64,000 nt of DNA from Gammaproteobacteria bacterium (GTDB lineage Bacteria > Pseudomonadota > Gammaproteobacteria > Steroidobacterales > Rariloculaceae): positions 7,945 through 71,944 of the forward strand of contig PKRJ01000012.1 in NCBI GenBank assembly GCA_017577365.1, written 5' to 3'. Position numbers and translations under genes: made by a program. Shown in pieces: positions 18,418-27,480 of this stretch. Below the pieces are notes generated by a model that ran no database searches, was not told the DNA's origin, and saw nothing but the letters and a program-made list of their open reading frames with translations. How positions within the stretch are numbered: the stretch's first letter is position 1; each line of letters starts with the position of its first letter.

Positions 18418-19665
18418 CTAGCGCGCCGTAGCCGCGGGCGCCGCATCGCCCGCGGCCGGCGCCGCCGTCTCGCGCGCGGTCTCGATGCTCGGCAGGAGAC
18501 CCGCAAGAAGCCCCAGCGCCGGCAGGAACGAGCACAACAAGAACACGAACTCGATGCTCGTCGCGTCCGCGATCCGCCCGAGCGTCGCGGCACCGATACC
18601 GCCTAGGCCGAACGCGAGGCCGAAGAAGAGCCCGGCGACCGTGCCGACGCGGAACGGAATCAGCTCCTGACCGTAGACGACGATCGCGGGAAACGCGGAC
18701 GCGAGAATCAGACCGATCGGCACGCTCAGGATGCCCGTCCATGCAAGGCTCACGTGCGGCAGCGCGAGCGTGAACGGCAGCACGCCGAGGATCGATGCCC
18801 AGATGACCGGCTTGCGTCCGAAGCGATCGCCGATCGCGCCGCCGGCGACGGTGCCGACCGCCACGGCGGCGAGGAACACGAACAAGAAGAGCTGCGCCGT
18901 TCGCACCGACACGCCGAAGCGCTCGATCAGATAGAACGTGTAATAGCTCGTCATGCTCGCCGTGTAGAAGAACTTGGAGAAGATCAGCGCGACGAGCACC
19001 GCGACGGCCCCTGCGACGCGGCCGCGCGGCAGCGCGGACGCCGCGAGCCGGGGCCGTCGCGGCTTGAGCCGCGCGAGCCCGTGGCTCGCGTACCAACGAC
19101 CGACGCCGATCAAGAGGGCGATCGCGACGACCGCGGCGAGGGAGAACGCAGCGAGACTGCCCTGACCTCTCGGCAGCACGATGAACGCGGCCAGCAGCGG
19201 TCCGATGGCCGAGCCGACGTTACCGCCGACTTGGAAGAGCGCCTGAGCGAGGCCGGCCCTGGGTCCGGCCGCCATTCGTGCGACGCGCGACGACTCCGGA
19301 TGGAGCACGGCGGAGCCGCTGCCGACGAGCGCGGCGGCGAGCAGCAGCGTACCGAAACCGGCCGCGCGCGACAGAAGCAGAAGGCCCACGAGCGTGAACG
19401 CCATGCCGGTCGCAAGCGAATACGGCTTCGGCCGCCGATCGGTGTAGTAGCCGATCACGGGCTGGAGCAGCGATGCGGTGAGCTGGAACGTGAACGTCAA
19501 CAGTCCCACCTGGGCGAACGACAACCCGTAGTTCTCTTTCAGAATCGGATACACCGCGGGCAGCAGCGACTGCATCATGTCGTTCAGCAGATGGCAGACG
19601 CTGATCGCCGCGAGCACCGCGTAAGCGGTCTTCACCGGCTCGTCGTTATGTCCGGGGATCGTCAT
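18418..19665 (-). CDS. MFS transporter, fosmidomycin-resistance (Fsr)-like
   Basis: Twelve-helix major facilitator of 415 aa. It opens with KTAYAVLAAISVCHLLNDMMQSLLPAVYP, the Fsr-family signature (HxxND..QS..P), and carries the MFS loop motifs YYTDRRPKPYS and GAIGDRFGRKPVIW. Fsr proteins are drug or metabolite exporters at the inner membrane; the substrate here is unknown. It is convergent with the YdjM gene and divergent from the ferritin-like gene. No sigma-54 motif precedes this start. Confidence 0.9.
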   Translation of the reverse strand: MTIPGHNDEPVKTAYAVLAAISVCHLLNDMMQSLLPAVYPILKENYGLSFAQVGLLTFTFQLTASLLQPVIGYYTDRRPKPYSLATGMAFTLVGLLLLSRAAGFGTLLLAAALVGSGSAVLHPESSRVARMAAGPRAGLAQALFQVGGNVGSAIGPLLAAFIVLPRGQGSLAAFSLAAVVAIALLIGVGRWYASHGLARLKPRRPRLAASALPRGRVAGAVAVLVALIFSKFFYTASMTSYYTFYLIERFGVSVRTAQLFLFVFLAAVAVGTVAGGAIGDRFGRKPVIWASILGVLPFTLALPHVSLAWTGILSVPIGLILASAFPAIVVYGQELIPFRVGTVAGLFFGLAFGLGGIGAATLGRIADATSIEFVFLLCSFLPALGLLAGLLPSIETARETAAPAAGDAAPAATAR

Positions 19666-19767
19666 CCGAGGTTCTCGAGAAGGGCCGCTGTCCTTGCGGC
19701 CGCTAGCCTAGCAGAGCGCGCGACCGAGAGCGACGCCGCACCGCGGCTCGCCCAGCCTAGCACGCCG

Positions 19768-19783
19768 TGGCATGCCAATTGCA
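19768..19783 (+). promoter_or_regulatory. Candidate sigma-54 promoter of the ferritin-like operon
   Basis: TGGCATGCCAATTGCA matches -24/-12 exactly in spacing. The predicted transcript start is near 19794, 91 nt before ATG 19885. It faces away from the MFS gene. Confidence 0.78.
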
Positions 19784-19884
19784 GCCCCGGCGTTCTCGAC
19801 AATGCACGCGGGACCGCTTCGACGGAGCACGGCGCGAAGGCGTCGGACCTGGGCGACCCGCCGGCGATCATGGAGGGCATCGCG

Positions 19885-21156
19885 ATGACATTCAACCCGC
19901 TCGAGGAAAAGGGCATACCGCTCGACGATCAAACGCGGAACTGGAAAGAGCTGAACGTCGAGCCGTACAAGAAAGATAGAGTCCATCCGTACAGCCGAAC
20001 CCGCGGAATCCTGATGAACGGCATCGAGGTCGAGGCGGTGATGTTCTCGCACCAGATGCACCGCAACACGCTCGATCCCGACGTCCGCAAGCAGCTCGCG
20101 CAAATGCGGCGCATCGAGCAGGAGCAGCAGAAGGTCATCAATTGGCTGATCCCCGGGGACGAGAGCACGATCGAAGTCACGCTCGGCTACGAGCAGCTCG
20201 CGGTGGACCTCACGGCTTGGCTCGCGCGGCACGAGCCCGACCCGTACTTGAAGCAGGTCTACGACTTCGCGCTGCTCGAGGACTTCGACCACTTGTACCG
20301 CTACGCGAATCTCTACGAGCTGATCGAAGGCAAGAAGGCGGACGCGATTTGCAGCGACCTGACCGAGATCACGCCGGGTCGGCCGACGATCTTCGAGCAT
20401 AGGCATCCGCACGACGAGATCCGCCGCCCGATGACCGCGCCGGCCTCCGAGCCGCAATCCGTGCTGAACGCGCTGACGATCGTCGCCGCGGAGCAGCAGA
20501 CGATGAACTTCTACATGACGATCGGCAACCGCTACCAGGAGCCCATCGCCCGCGCGACGTACCAGGAGATCGGTCAGATCGAGGAGCAACACGTCACGCA
20601 CTACGGCTCGATCCTGGATCCGTCCGCAAGCTGGCTCGAGAACCTCGTGATGCATCAGTGGCACGAGTGCTGGCTGTACTGGTCGATGATGCAGGACGAG
20701 CCGGACCCGCGCGTCAAAGCGATCTACGAGCTGCACCTCAACATGGAGATCGAGCACCTCCGCATCGCTTGCGAGCTGATGCGAAAGATCGAGAAGCGCG
20801 ACCCGGAAGCGATTCTGCCGATGAAGGGTTTCACCGAGCCGCTCAAGCTCGAGCCGAACAAGGCCTACGTGCGCGAGGTGCTGGCGAAGCAGGTCGATCT
20901 CACCGCGTCCGACTCGGATTTCGTGCCGGTGTCGACGCTGCCGGAGGACGATCGCTATTTCGAGTATCAGCGGCGCGTCAACGACCAGTGGGTGCCGACC
21001 GAGGAGGTCATCCGGCAGAACAGCGAGAAGAACGGCCGCGAGTATCGCCTCGAGACGGAGGGACCGCATCCGGTTCCCGGGCTGCGAGGCGCGCCCGAGG
21101 ATCGGCACGGCGAGGAGACCGACTACGCCAGACGCTCGCATCCGAAGGCCGCGTGA
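19885..21156 (+). CDS. Ferritin-like diiron-type protein
   Basis: Helical protein of 423 aa whose spaced Glu/His motifs look like a ferritin-like four-helix bundle: EDFDHLYRYANLYE, EQQTMNFYMTIGNRY, QIEEQHVTHYGS and HLNMEIEHLRIACELM. I place the start at ATG 19885 (MTFNPLEEKG) because GGAGGG lies 7 nt upstream; ATG 19870 in the same frame overlaps that site. Upstream codons in this frame are antisense to the MFS gene and not real. Probably soluble. Related proteins are unnamed and often sit near stress genes. It is followed 85 bp later by the hemerythrin-YciE fusion, suggesting an iron/oxygen stress pair under the sigma-54-type promoter. Confidence 0.82.
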   Translation: MTFNPLEEKGIPLDDQTRNWKELNVEPYKKDRVHPYSRTRGILMNGIEVEAVMFSHQMHRNTLDPDVRKQLAQMRRIEQEQQKVINWLIPGDESTIEVTLGYEQLAVDLTAWLARHEPDPYLKQVYDFALLEDFDHLYRYANLYELIEGKKADAICSDLTEITPGRPTIFEHRHPHDEIRRPMTAPASEPQSVLNALTIVAAEQQTMNFYMTIGNRYQEPIARATYQEIGQIEEQHVTHYGSILDPSASWLENLVMHQWHECWLYWSMMQDEPDPRVKAIYELHLNMEIEHLRIACELMRKIEKRDPEAILPMKGFTEPLKLEPNKAYVREVLAKQVDLTASDSDFVPVSTLPEDDRYFEYQRRVNDQWVPTEEVIRQNSEKNGREYRLETEGPHPVPGLRGAPEDRHGEETDYARRSHPKAA

Positions 21157-21241
21157 CGCGCGGCATTCGACACCGGCCGTTACAGCCGTGCGCCGCCCAT
21201 CGGCCGCGCACGGCAGCGCGGCGAACCACGGGTGAACGGAT

Positions 21242-22315
21242 ATGAAGACGATGATTGCAGACCGCGGCATGGGCGAGCCGATCTCCCTCGGCGCGGCCCT
21301 CGCCGCCGGTAAGAAAGTCCCGCCGGACGTCACGGACCTGCTCGCCGAGGATCACGAGACCGTGCTCGGTTGGTTCGATTGGTACGAGGCGGCCGACAAC
21401 CGGACGCTCAAGAAACGCATCACGCAGAAGATCTGCACGGCCCTTCGCGCCCACATGGCGGCGGAAGAAGAGATCTTCTATCCCGAGGCCTCGCGCACTT
21501 CGCGCGACGAGGAGCTCGTGCAGCGCGCGCTTCAAGAGCATCGCGCCGCGCAAGGATTGATCGATCGGCTCGAGAAAGCGAGATCCGTCGACGCGGAGCA
21601 CGCGGATCTCATGCGCGAGCTGCGCGCCGAGATCGAGGCGCACATCGACGAGGAGGAGAACCAGCTCTTTCCGGAAGTGCTGCAAAGCGAGATGGACCGC
21701 TACGCCGTCGGCGCTGCGGTCGCCGCGAGACGAGTCGATCGCATGCTCGAGCTCGTCGCGCCGCGCTCGACGAAAGCCAAGTCCGAACAGAACGTGAGGG
21801 AATACCCCGTGATGCAGATCTCAAAAGACGTCGCACGCCACTATTTCATCATGGGCTTGAAGAACGCTCATGCGACCGCAAAGAACGGCAGGAAGATGGT
21901 CGAGCTGCAGATCGACCGCCTCGAGCGCTATCCCCGCCTCAAGGAAAAGCTCGAGTCGCACTTGAGGGAGAAAGACGAGCAGCTCGAGCGCATCGAGCGC
22001 ATCCTGGAAAAGCAAGGCGAGAAGCCTTCCGCGATCAAAGACGCGGCAATGACGCTCATGGCGAACCTGAGCTCCGCGACGAACGCGGCCACCGGCGACG
22101 AGGTGCTGAAGAACAGCTTCGCGACGCTCGGTCTCGCGAAGGCGGAAGCGGCCGCGTTCGAGACGTTGATCCTCTTCGGCCAAGCGGCGGGCGCCGACGA
22201 CGCCCTTCAGCCGCTCCAGAAATGCCTGAGCGAGGAACGCGCGATGGCCGCGTTCATCGAGGACAATCTGCGCGGCACGGGAATGGGTTTCCTGCAGCTC
22301 GAGAGCCAGGGTTAG
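21242..22315 (+). CDS. Hemerythrin HHE domain fused to a YciE-type (DUF892) ferritin-like domain
   Basis: Two-domain cytoplasmic protein of 357 aa. Residues about 28-150 are an HHE cation-binding domain (LLAEDHETVLGWFDW, LRAHMAAEEEIFYPEA, LQEHRAAQGLIDRL, IEAHIDEEENQLFPEV), which supplies the His/Glu ligands of a diiron site. Residues about 190-350 match the YciE/YciF (DUF892) bundle (FIMGLKNAHATAKNGRKMVE, LESHLREKDEQLERIERIL, NLSSATNAATGDEVLKNSFA). YciE/F proteins are stress-associated. In most genomes these domains are separate genes, so the fusion is notable. Probably co-transcribed with the ferritin-like gene. Starts at 21242, 21251 or 21269 are all possible. Confidence 0.88.
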   Translation: MKTMIADRGMGEPISLGAALAAGKKVPPDVTDLLAEDHETVLGWFDWYEAADNRTLKKRITQKICTALRAHMAAEEEIFYPEASRTSRDEELVQRALQEHRAAQGLIDRLEKARSVDAEHADLMRELRAEIEAHIDEEENQLFPEVLQSEMDRYAVGAAVAARRVDRMLELVAPRSTKAKSEQNVREYPVMQISKDVARHYFIMGLKNAHATAKNGRKMVELQIDRLERYPRLKEKLESHLREKDEQLERIERILEKQGEKPSAIKDAAMTLMANLSSATNAATGDEVLKNSFATLGLAKAEAAAFETLILFGQAAGADDALQPLQKCLSEERAMAAFIEDNLRGTGMGFLQLESQG

Positions 22316-22535
22316 CCCGCGAAGCGCTGAGTCGTGACGTGAGGGATCGGCGTTCGTTCACGTCGATCGACGAACCGATCCGTTCACGACCTCGTTGTTC
22401 GAGCGCGACACGGGTCGCGCCGTGACGCAAGCGACTGCAACCGAGCGGCCGACGACCTTTTCCGTGCGGATAGCCCCTCTCCGGCCGTCTCACGTATTCT
22501 GAGCGCCCGAGCCCCTACGTCCGGCTCGTGTCGCC

Positions 22536-22557
22536 GTCTCGGTGTGCACACCGAGAC
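22536..22557. promoter_or_regulatory. 22-bp perfect palindrome, candidate operator
   Basis: The half-sites GTCTCGGTGTG and CACACCGAGAC abut with no spacer. With no loop and no adjacent T-run, it suits a dimeric DNA-binding regulator better than a terminator. It lies 257 bp upstream of the membrane-fusion-protein start and 220 bp after the hemerythrin gene. Confidence 0.55.
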
Positions 22558-22662
22558 CCTTTCCCCGTCTTGTGTACGCGATCGTCCGCAAATGTGCGGT
22601 CTGTAGCGGCGAATGTCTCAATTTTTCAGTAGAGTGCTGCTTATAGCATCCGGCCTACAAGT

Positions 22663-22690
22663 GAAACGCTACAATGCCTGCAAGCGTTTC
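22663..22690. promoter_or_regulatory. Inverted repeat, candidate operator of the RND operon
   Basis: GAAACGCT and AGCGTTTC are perfect 8-bp arms around a 12-bp spacer, embedded in the AT-richer probable promoter zone. The layout is consistent with a TetR/MarR-type operator, but no such regulator gene lies nearby. Confidence 0.5.
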
Positions 22691-22813
22691 GACGCGAGGT
22701 CGGAGTGCCGTGAAGAATGTCCCGCCTCGTCGGCGGCAGAAAGCATCGTCGGGCGGTCGCCGAGCGGCACAACGAACCGCGTTATCAACCGGGCTCGAAA
22801 AGGAACACGCAAG

Positions 22814-24154
22814 ATGACTCGATTCGGCGGCAAGGCAGCTGCTCATGTCGCGATGCTTTCGGCCGCGCTGCTCGCGGCGGCGTGCAGTCAGCAAGGAAAC
22901 GACGCGCCGCCCCGAGGCTGGAACAGGCAGAACAACCGGACTCCCGCCGTCGAGGCGGTCGAGGTCACGCTCGGCACGCTGCCGCTCGAGGAGCGACTCT
23001 CGGGCTCGGTGCGTGCGCGCAATCAGGTCGAGATCTATCCCGAGATCAGCGGACGGATCGTCGAGGTGCTCGTCAACGACGGCGACTACGTCGAAGCCGG
23101 AGACGTGCTCGTTCGTTTGCAGGATACGGACTATCGCGAGCGCCTGCGCCAGGCCGAGGCCGGCCTCGCCGTCGCCGAGGCGCGGGTCGTTCAAGCGCAG
23201 GCGAACCTGACGCGTCTCGAGGCCACGCTGCGGCGAGTCCGCTCGATGGCGGAGCGCAATCTCGTCAGCGAGGCCGACTACGAAGCCGCCGAGGCCGATG
23301 CGATCGCCGCGAAGGCCGATCTCTCGTTGATGCAAGCACAGCTCGAGCAGGCCAAGGCGCTCGTCAACGAGCGGCGCGAAGAGCTCGAGGATACCGTGAT
23401 TCGAGCGCCGATCTCGGGCGTCGTCGGGGGACGTAACGCCGAGGTCGGACAGATCGCATCGAGCGGCACTCCGCTCTTCGTCATCGGCGATCCGTCCGAG
23501 ATGCTCGTCGAGATCACGCTGACGCAGCGCATGCTCGGCTATATCGGCAACGGCACGAGCGTGAACATCACGACCGACGCGGCACCCGAGCAACCGATCG
23601 AGGCACGCATCTCGCGAATCTCGCCGTTCCTGCATCCCGTCACGCGCACGACGCAAGCCGAGATCGACATCGACTCGCCGGCGGATCTCCTGCGTCCGGG
23701 CATGTACGTGATGGTCGACGTGCTGTACGGCGAGACCGAAACGGCCCCTCTGATTCCGAACAGCGCGATTTATCGCCACCCCCGAGACGGGCGGATCGGC
23801 GTATACGTCGCGTCGCTCGGGGAAGCCGTCCCCGATCCGGAGCGCCCGGCAGGAGAGACGCTCGCCGCGAGCCCGCTCGAGCCCGTCGGCCCGGTGCCGG
23901 TGCGCTTCCAGCCCGTCGAGATCATCGCCCGAGGCCGGCTGACGAGCGCGGTGCGCGGCGTGGAGCCCGGTGATTGGGTCGTCACGCTCGGCCATCACCT
24001 GCTCGAGAGGAGCGACTCGGGCGAAGCGATGATCCAGCCGACCCCATGGGACCACATCATTCGATTGCAGCAAATGCAGACGCGAGACCTCTTCGACGTC
24101 ATCAAGCGCCGCCAGGAAGCGCTCTTGAGCGAGCAGACCGAGTCCTTGAACTGA
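22814..24154 (+). CDS. RND efflux membrane fusion protein (periplasmic adaptor lipoprotein)
   Basis: Adaptor linking the inner-membrane RND pump to an outer-membrane channel. ATG 22814 gives MTRFGGKAAAHVAMLSAALLAAAC, a lipoprotein signal with lipobox LAAAC; the in-frame extension to 22613 lacks such a start. Domains: a lipoyl half (VRARNQVEIYPEISGRIVEV), a long alpha-helical hairpin (about 130-195, AEARVVQAQANLTRLEATLRR), a second lipoyl half (VIRAPISGVVGGRNAEVGQI), then beta-barrel and membrane-proximal domains. It has 446 aa and is followed 28 bp later by the pump gene. No outer-membrane factor gene is adjacent, so a TolC-like protein elsewhere must serve. Confidence 0.93.
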   Translation: MTRFGGKAAAHVAMLSAALLAAACSQQGNDAPPRGWNRQNNRTPAVEAVEVTLGTLPLEERLSGSVRARNQVEIYPEISGRIVEVLVNDGDYVEAGDVLVRLQDTDYRERLRQAEAGLAVAEARVVQAQANLTRLEATLRRVRSMAERNLVSEADYEAAEADAIAAKADLSLMQAQLEQAKALVNERREELEDTVIRAPISGVVGGRNAEVGQIASSGTPLFVIGDPSEMLVEITLTQRMLGYIGNGTSVNITTDAAPEQPIEARISRISPFLHPVTRTTQAEIDIDSPADLLRPGMYVMVDVLYGETETAPLIPNSAIYRHPRDGRIGVYVASLGEAVPDPERPAGETLAASPLEPVGPVPVRFQPVEIIARGRLTSAVRGVEPGDWVVTLGHHLLERSDSGEAMIQPTPWDHIIRLQQMQTRDLFDVIKRRQEALLSEQTESLN

Positions 24155-24182
24155 AGCGGCCACCAGGGGGAGCCGAAGCGCC

Positions 24183-27100
24183 ATGGCCATCGCAGACGTT
24201 TCCGTCAAGCGCCCGATCGCGACGACGATGGTATTTCTCATCGTCATTACGCTCGGACTCTTGAGCTTTCGCTTTCTGCCCGTCGACCTGCTGCCGCCGA
24301 TCGAGTTTCCGCAGCTCAGCATTCGCGTGAGCTACAGCAACGTCGGTCCCGAGGAAATCGAGCAGATCATCACGGATCGCATCGAGAACGTCGTCTCTGG
24401 CGTGCCGAATCTCGAGCAGATCACTTCGCGATCGAGCGAAGGTTTCTCGGAGGTGAACCTTCGCTTCGCCCAAGGCACGAATCTCGACGAGGCCGCGAAC
24501 GACGTTCGCTCGGCGCTCGACCGCGTGCGAGACGCCCTGCCGCCCGAGGCGGACGCGCCCGAGATCCGCAAGTTCGATCCGAACCAGCAGCCGATCGTCG
24601 TGCTCGGCGCGCGATCCACGCTGCCGCTCGAGGAGCTGACGCGCATCCTCGAGAACGATCTGATCCAGCGCTTCCAGCAGATCCCGGGCGTCGGCGCCGT
24701 CGATATCTGGGGCGGCATCAATCGCGAGATCAACGTCGACCTCTATCGCGACCGGCTCGCCGCGATGAACCTCACGCCCGGCGACGTCGTGAACGCCCTC
24801 GGCCGCGAGAACGTGACGATGCCGGGCGGCAACGTCCGGGAAGGCCTGAAGGACCTCTACGTCCGCACGCTCGGCGAGTTCACGACCGTCGACGAGGTCG
24901 CGGAGACGGTCGTCACCATCGTCGACGGCACCCCGATCCGCGTCAAGGACGTCGCCGATGTCCAGCTCGCGTTCCGCGACATCGGCCGCTACGTCGAGAT
25001 CGGCGGCGTGCCGACGATTCGCATCGGCCTCAGGAAGCAGACCGGCGCGAACACGGTGGCGGTGGCGGAGGCGATCCGCGCCGAGGCGCAGCGCATCAAC
25101 GAGAATCGCCGCGACATCCAGTTCACGGTGATTTCCGATCAAAGCACGTTCATCCAGGAGTCGATCGACAACGTCGCGAATTCCGCGATCTGGGGCGGCA
25201 TCCTGTCGGTGATCATCCTGCTCGCGTTCCTGCGCAACGGATCCGCGACGATGATCATCGCCGTCTCGATCCCCATCTCGATCATCGCGACGTTCGGGCT
25301 CGTCTACTTCGGCGGGCTCACGCTGAACCAGATGAGCTTCGGCGGCATCGCGCTCGGCGTCGGCATGATCGTCGACAACTCGATCGTCGTGCTCGAGAAC
25401 ATCTTCAGGCAGCGTCAGCGCGGCGCATCCCGCCAGCAGGCCGCGCTGATCGGCGCGAAGCAGGTGACCGGCGCGATCATCGCGTCGACCCTGACCACTT
25501 GCGTGATCTTCCTGCCGGTCGCGTTCATGCGCACGACGACGGGCACGCTGTTCCAGGAGCTGGCCCTCGTCGTCGCGTTCGCCCTCTTCTGCTCGCTGCT
25601 GATCGCGATGACGCTCGTGCCGATGCTCTCGAGCCGCTTCCTGACCGTGCAGCCCGATGCGCATCGGCGCGAGGGGAAGATGGCGGCGTTCGAGCGCAAG
25701 TACTCGCAGCTCGTCGATTGGGCGCTCGACCGGCGCGGCACCGTGGTCGGCACGACCCTCGCGCTCGTCGCGCTTTCCGTCGCTGCCGTGCCGCTGATTC
25801 CGTTCGAGCTCGCCCCGCAGACGGACGGCGACCTGATCGAGGTCCGGATGCGCATGGACGACGGCACGAATATCGCCATCATGTACGAGTACGTGAAGCT
25901 GCTCGACGAAGCCGTTCGTGAGGTTGTCCCGCCGGAGGACGTGCGCTACGTCGTCAACGACACGCGCAACAATTTCGCGACGATCGAGCTCGCGCTCGTG
26001 CAACCCGGCGAGCGGAGCGTCACCGCGATGGCGCTCGCCGACCGGATACGCCGGGCCGTCGCGGGAACGATCCCGGGCGCCGATATCCAAGTATCGGCCG
26101 AGTCGGGCCTGCGCATGCTCCGCTGGCTGTTCCGCAGCGGCGGCAGCGATCAGGGCGGCTCGCTCGAGCTTCAGCTGCGCGGTCACGATCTCGCGGTCGC
26201 CGAGGAGCTGACGCAGCAGATCATCAATCGCATCTTGGAAGTCCCGGGCGTCGTCGACGCGAACGCGAGCAACCAGGAGCGCCGGCCGCAGCAGAACGTG
26301 AAGCTCGACCGCGAGCGCATGGCCCGGCTCGGTATCACCGTGCAGGATATCGGCACGGCGATGCAGACGGGCATCGGCGGCCGGCGCGCCGGCGTCTATC
26401 GGCTGAACGGCGAGGAAATCGACATCAACGTCAGGTTCCGGCCCGATGACCGCCTGAGCCTGACCGATATCGACAACATCCCGGTACGCACCGCCGAAGG
26501 GATTCTGCCGGTCTCCGCGTTCGTCACTCAGGAAGAAGGCCGCGGCCCCACGACGATCAATCGCATCGACGGGCTCCGCGTCACCTATATCTCCGCGAAC
26601 CTCGAGTCGGGCATTCCGCTCGGCGAGGCCGTCGAGCGCATCCGCGAAGCGCTCGCCGACGTGCCGCTGCCGGAAGGCTTCAGCCTCTATTTCGGCGGCG
26701 AGTACGAGGAGCAGCAGCGCGCCCAGCGCGACTTTCTGCTCGCTGTCCTGATGGCGGTCGCGCTGATCTACATGGTCATGGCCGCGCAGTTCGAGCGCTT
26801 TATCGATCCGCTGATAGTCATGTGCAGCGTGCCGATCGCGATCATCGGCGTCGTGCCGACGATGCTCCTCACGGGCACGACGCTGAACCTGCAGAGCTTC
26901 ATGGGCATCGTGATGCTCGTCGGCATCGTCGTGAACAACGCGATCGTGCTCGTCGATTACATCAACCTGCTGCGCCGCGAGCGCGGCATGGACGTGCGCT
27001 CGGCGATCGTCGAGGCCGGCAGGCTCCGCCTCCGGCCGATCCTGATGACGACGTCGACGACCGTGCTCGGCTTGATGCCCCTGGCGCTCGGCATCGGCAC

Positions 27101-27299
27101 GGGCGCCGAGCTGCAGGCCGCGTTGGCCCGCGTCGTGATCGGCGGCCTCACCGCGTCGACGCTCGTCACGCTGCTCCTGATCCCGGTGGTGTACCTGAGC
27201 GTCGCGAACGCCGTGGAGAAGCTCAGGGCCCGCCGCCCGGCCGAAGGCGGCGACGCCGACGCGAGCACCGGCGGCGAGCTCTCGCCGCAGGCCGGCTGA
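24183..27299 (+). CDS. RND efflux pump inner-membrane subunit
   Basis: Proton-driven multidrug or amphiphile exporter of the AcrB/HAE1-like group, 1038 aa with the usual twelve helices and two large periplasmic loops. It starts ADVSVKRPIATTMVFLIVIT, has the TM4 proton-relay segment GVGMIVDNSIVVLENIFRQR and the TM10 segment VGIVVNNAIVLVDYINLLRR. Compared with AcrB, the TM4 pair is Asp-Asn rather than Asp-Asp and the TM10 lysine is replaced by Asn, a pattern seen in SwrC-like HAE1 pumps. Co-transcribed with the adaptor. Substrates unknown; the two inverted repeats upstream suggest an inducible operon. Confidence 0.94.
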   Translation: MAIADVSVKRPIATTMVFLIVITLGLLSFRFLPVDLLPPIEFPQLSIRVSYSNVGPEEIEQIITDRIENVVSGVPNLEQITSRSSEGFSEVNLRFAQGTNLDEAANDVRSALDRVRDALPPEADAPEIRKFDPNQQPIVVLGARSTLPLEELTRILENDLIQRFQQIPGVGAVDIWGGINREINVDLYRDRLAAMNLTPGDVVNALGRENVTMPGGNVREGLKDLYVRTLGEFTTVDEVAETVVTIVDGTPIRVKDVADVQLAFRDIGRYVEIGGVPTIRIGLRKQTGANTVAVAEAIRAEAQRINENRRDIQFTVISDQSTFIQESIDNVANSAIWGGILSVIILLAFLRNGSATMIIAVSIPISIIATFGLVYFGGLTLNQMSFGGIALGVGMIVDNSIVVLENIFRQRQRGASRQQAALIGAKQVTGAIIASTLTTCVIFLPVAFMRTTTGTLFQELALVVAFALFCSLLIAMTLVPMLSSRFLTVQPDAHRREGKMAAFERKYSQLVDWALDRRGTVVGTTLALVALSVAAVPLIPFELAPQTDGDLIEVRMRMDDGTNIAIMYEYVKLLDEAVREVVPPEDVRYVVNDTRNNFATIELALVQPGERSVTAMALADRIRRAVAGTIPGADIQVSAESGLRMLRWLFRSGGSDQGGSLELQLRGHDLAVAEELTQQIINRILEVPGVVDANASNQERRPQQNVKLDRERMARLGITVQDIGTAMQTGIGGRRAGVYRLNGEEIDINVRFRPDDRLSLTDIDNIPVRTAEGILPVSAFVTQEEGRGPTTINRIDGLRVTYISANLESGIPLGEAVERIREALADVPLPEGFSLYFGGEYEEQQRAQRDFLLAVLMAVALIYMVMAAQFERFIDPLIVMCSVPIAIIGVVPTMLLTGTTLNLQSFMGIVMLVGIVVNNAIVLVDYINLLRRERGMDVRSAIVEAGRLRLRPILMTTSTTVLGLMPLALGIGTGAELQAALARVVIGGLTASTLVTLLLIPVVYLSVANAVEKLRARRPAEGGDADASTGGELSPQAG

Positions 27300-27480
27300 T
27301 CTTCGGGTCTCCGTCAGGGCCGCGGAATCGGCGCGAAGCACGTCGATTCCGCCGGCCGCCGGCGAACTTCCCCGCCCGTCCCCGCTCTCAAGGAGGACGC
27401 GCCGCCCGCTCCGCGGGCCGGCCAGCCCGTTTCTCCGTTATGATTCGAGCGTCCTCAACCGGCGTACAGGGAGTATCGCA

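Larger units (their letters stand above)
22316..22813. other. 498-bp regulatory region upstream of the RND efflux genes
   Basis: Contains no gene I can support; the frame open from 22613 lacks a family-like sequence before 22814. It holds a 22-bp perfect palindrome, a second inverted repeat, an AT-rich stretch around 22615-22680 that is a likely promoter zone, and a weak GTTCGT/ACGAAC inverted repeat near 22350-22375. Confidence 0.5.

Noticed and set aside
18754..19884. N-terminal 377 codons of an open frame leading into the ferritin-like gene
   Set aside because: It is antisense to the MFS transporter and very Arg-rich; the real start is ATG 19885 with its own ribosome-binding site.
24102..27341. 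1079-codon minus-strand open frame opposite the RND pump gene
   Set aside because: Composition is Arg/Asp/His-rich with no family resemblance; the plus strand encodes a complete AcrB-like pump. GC-rich codon bias leaves the antisense frame open.
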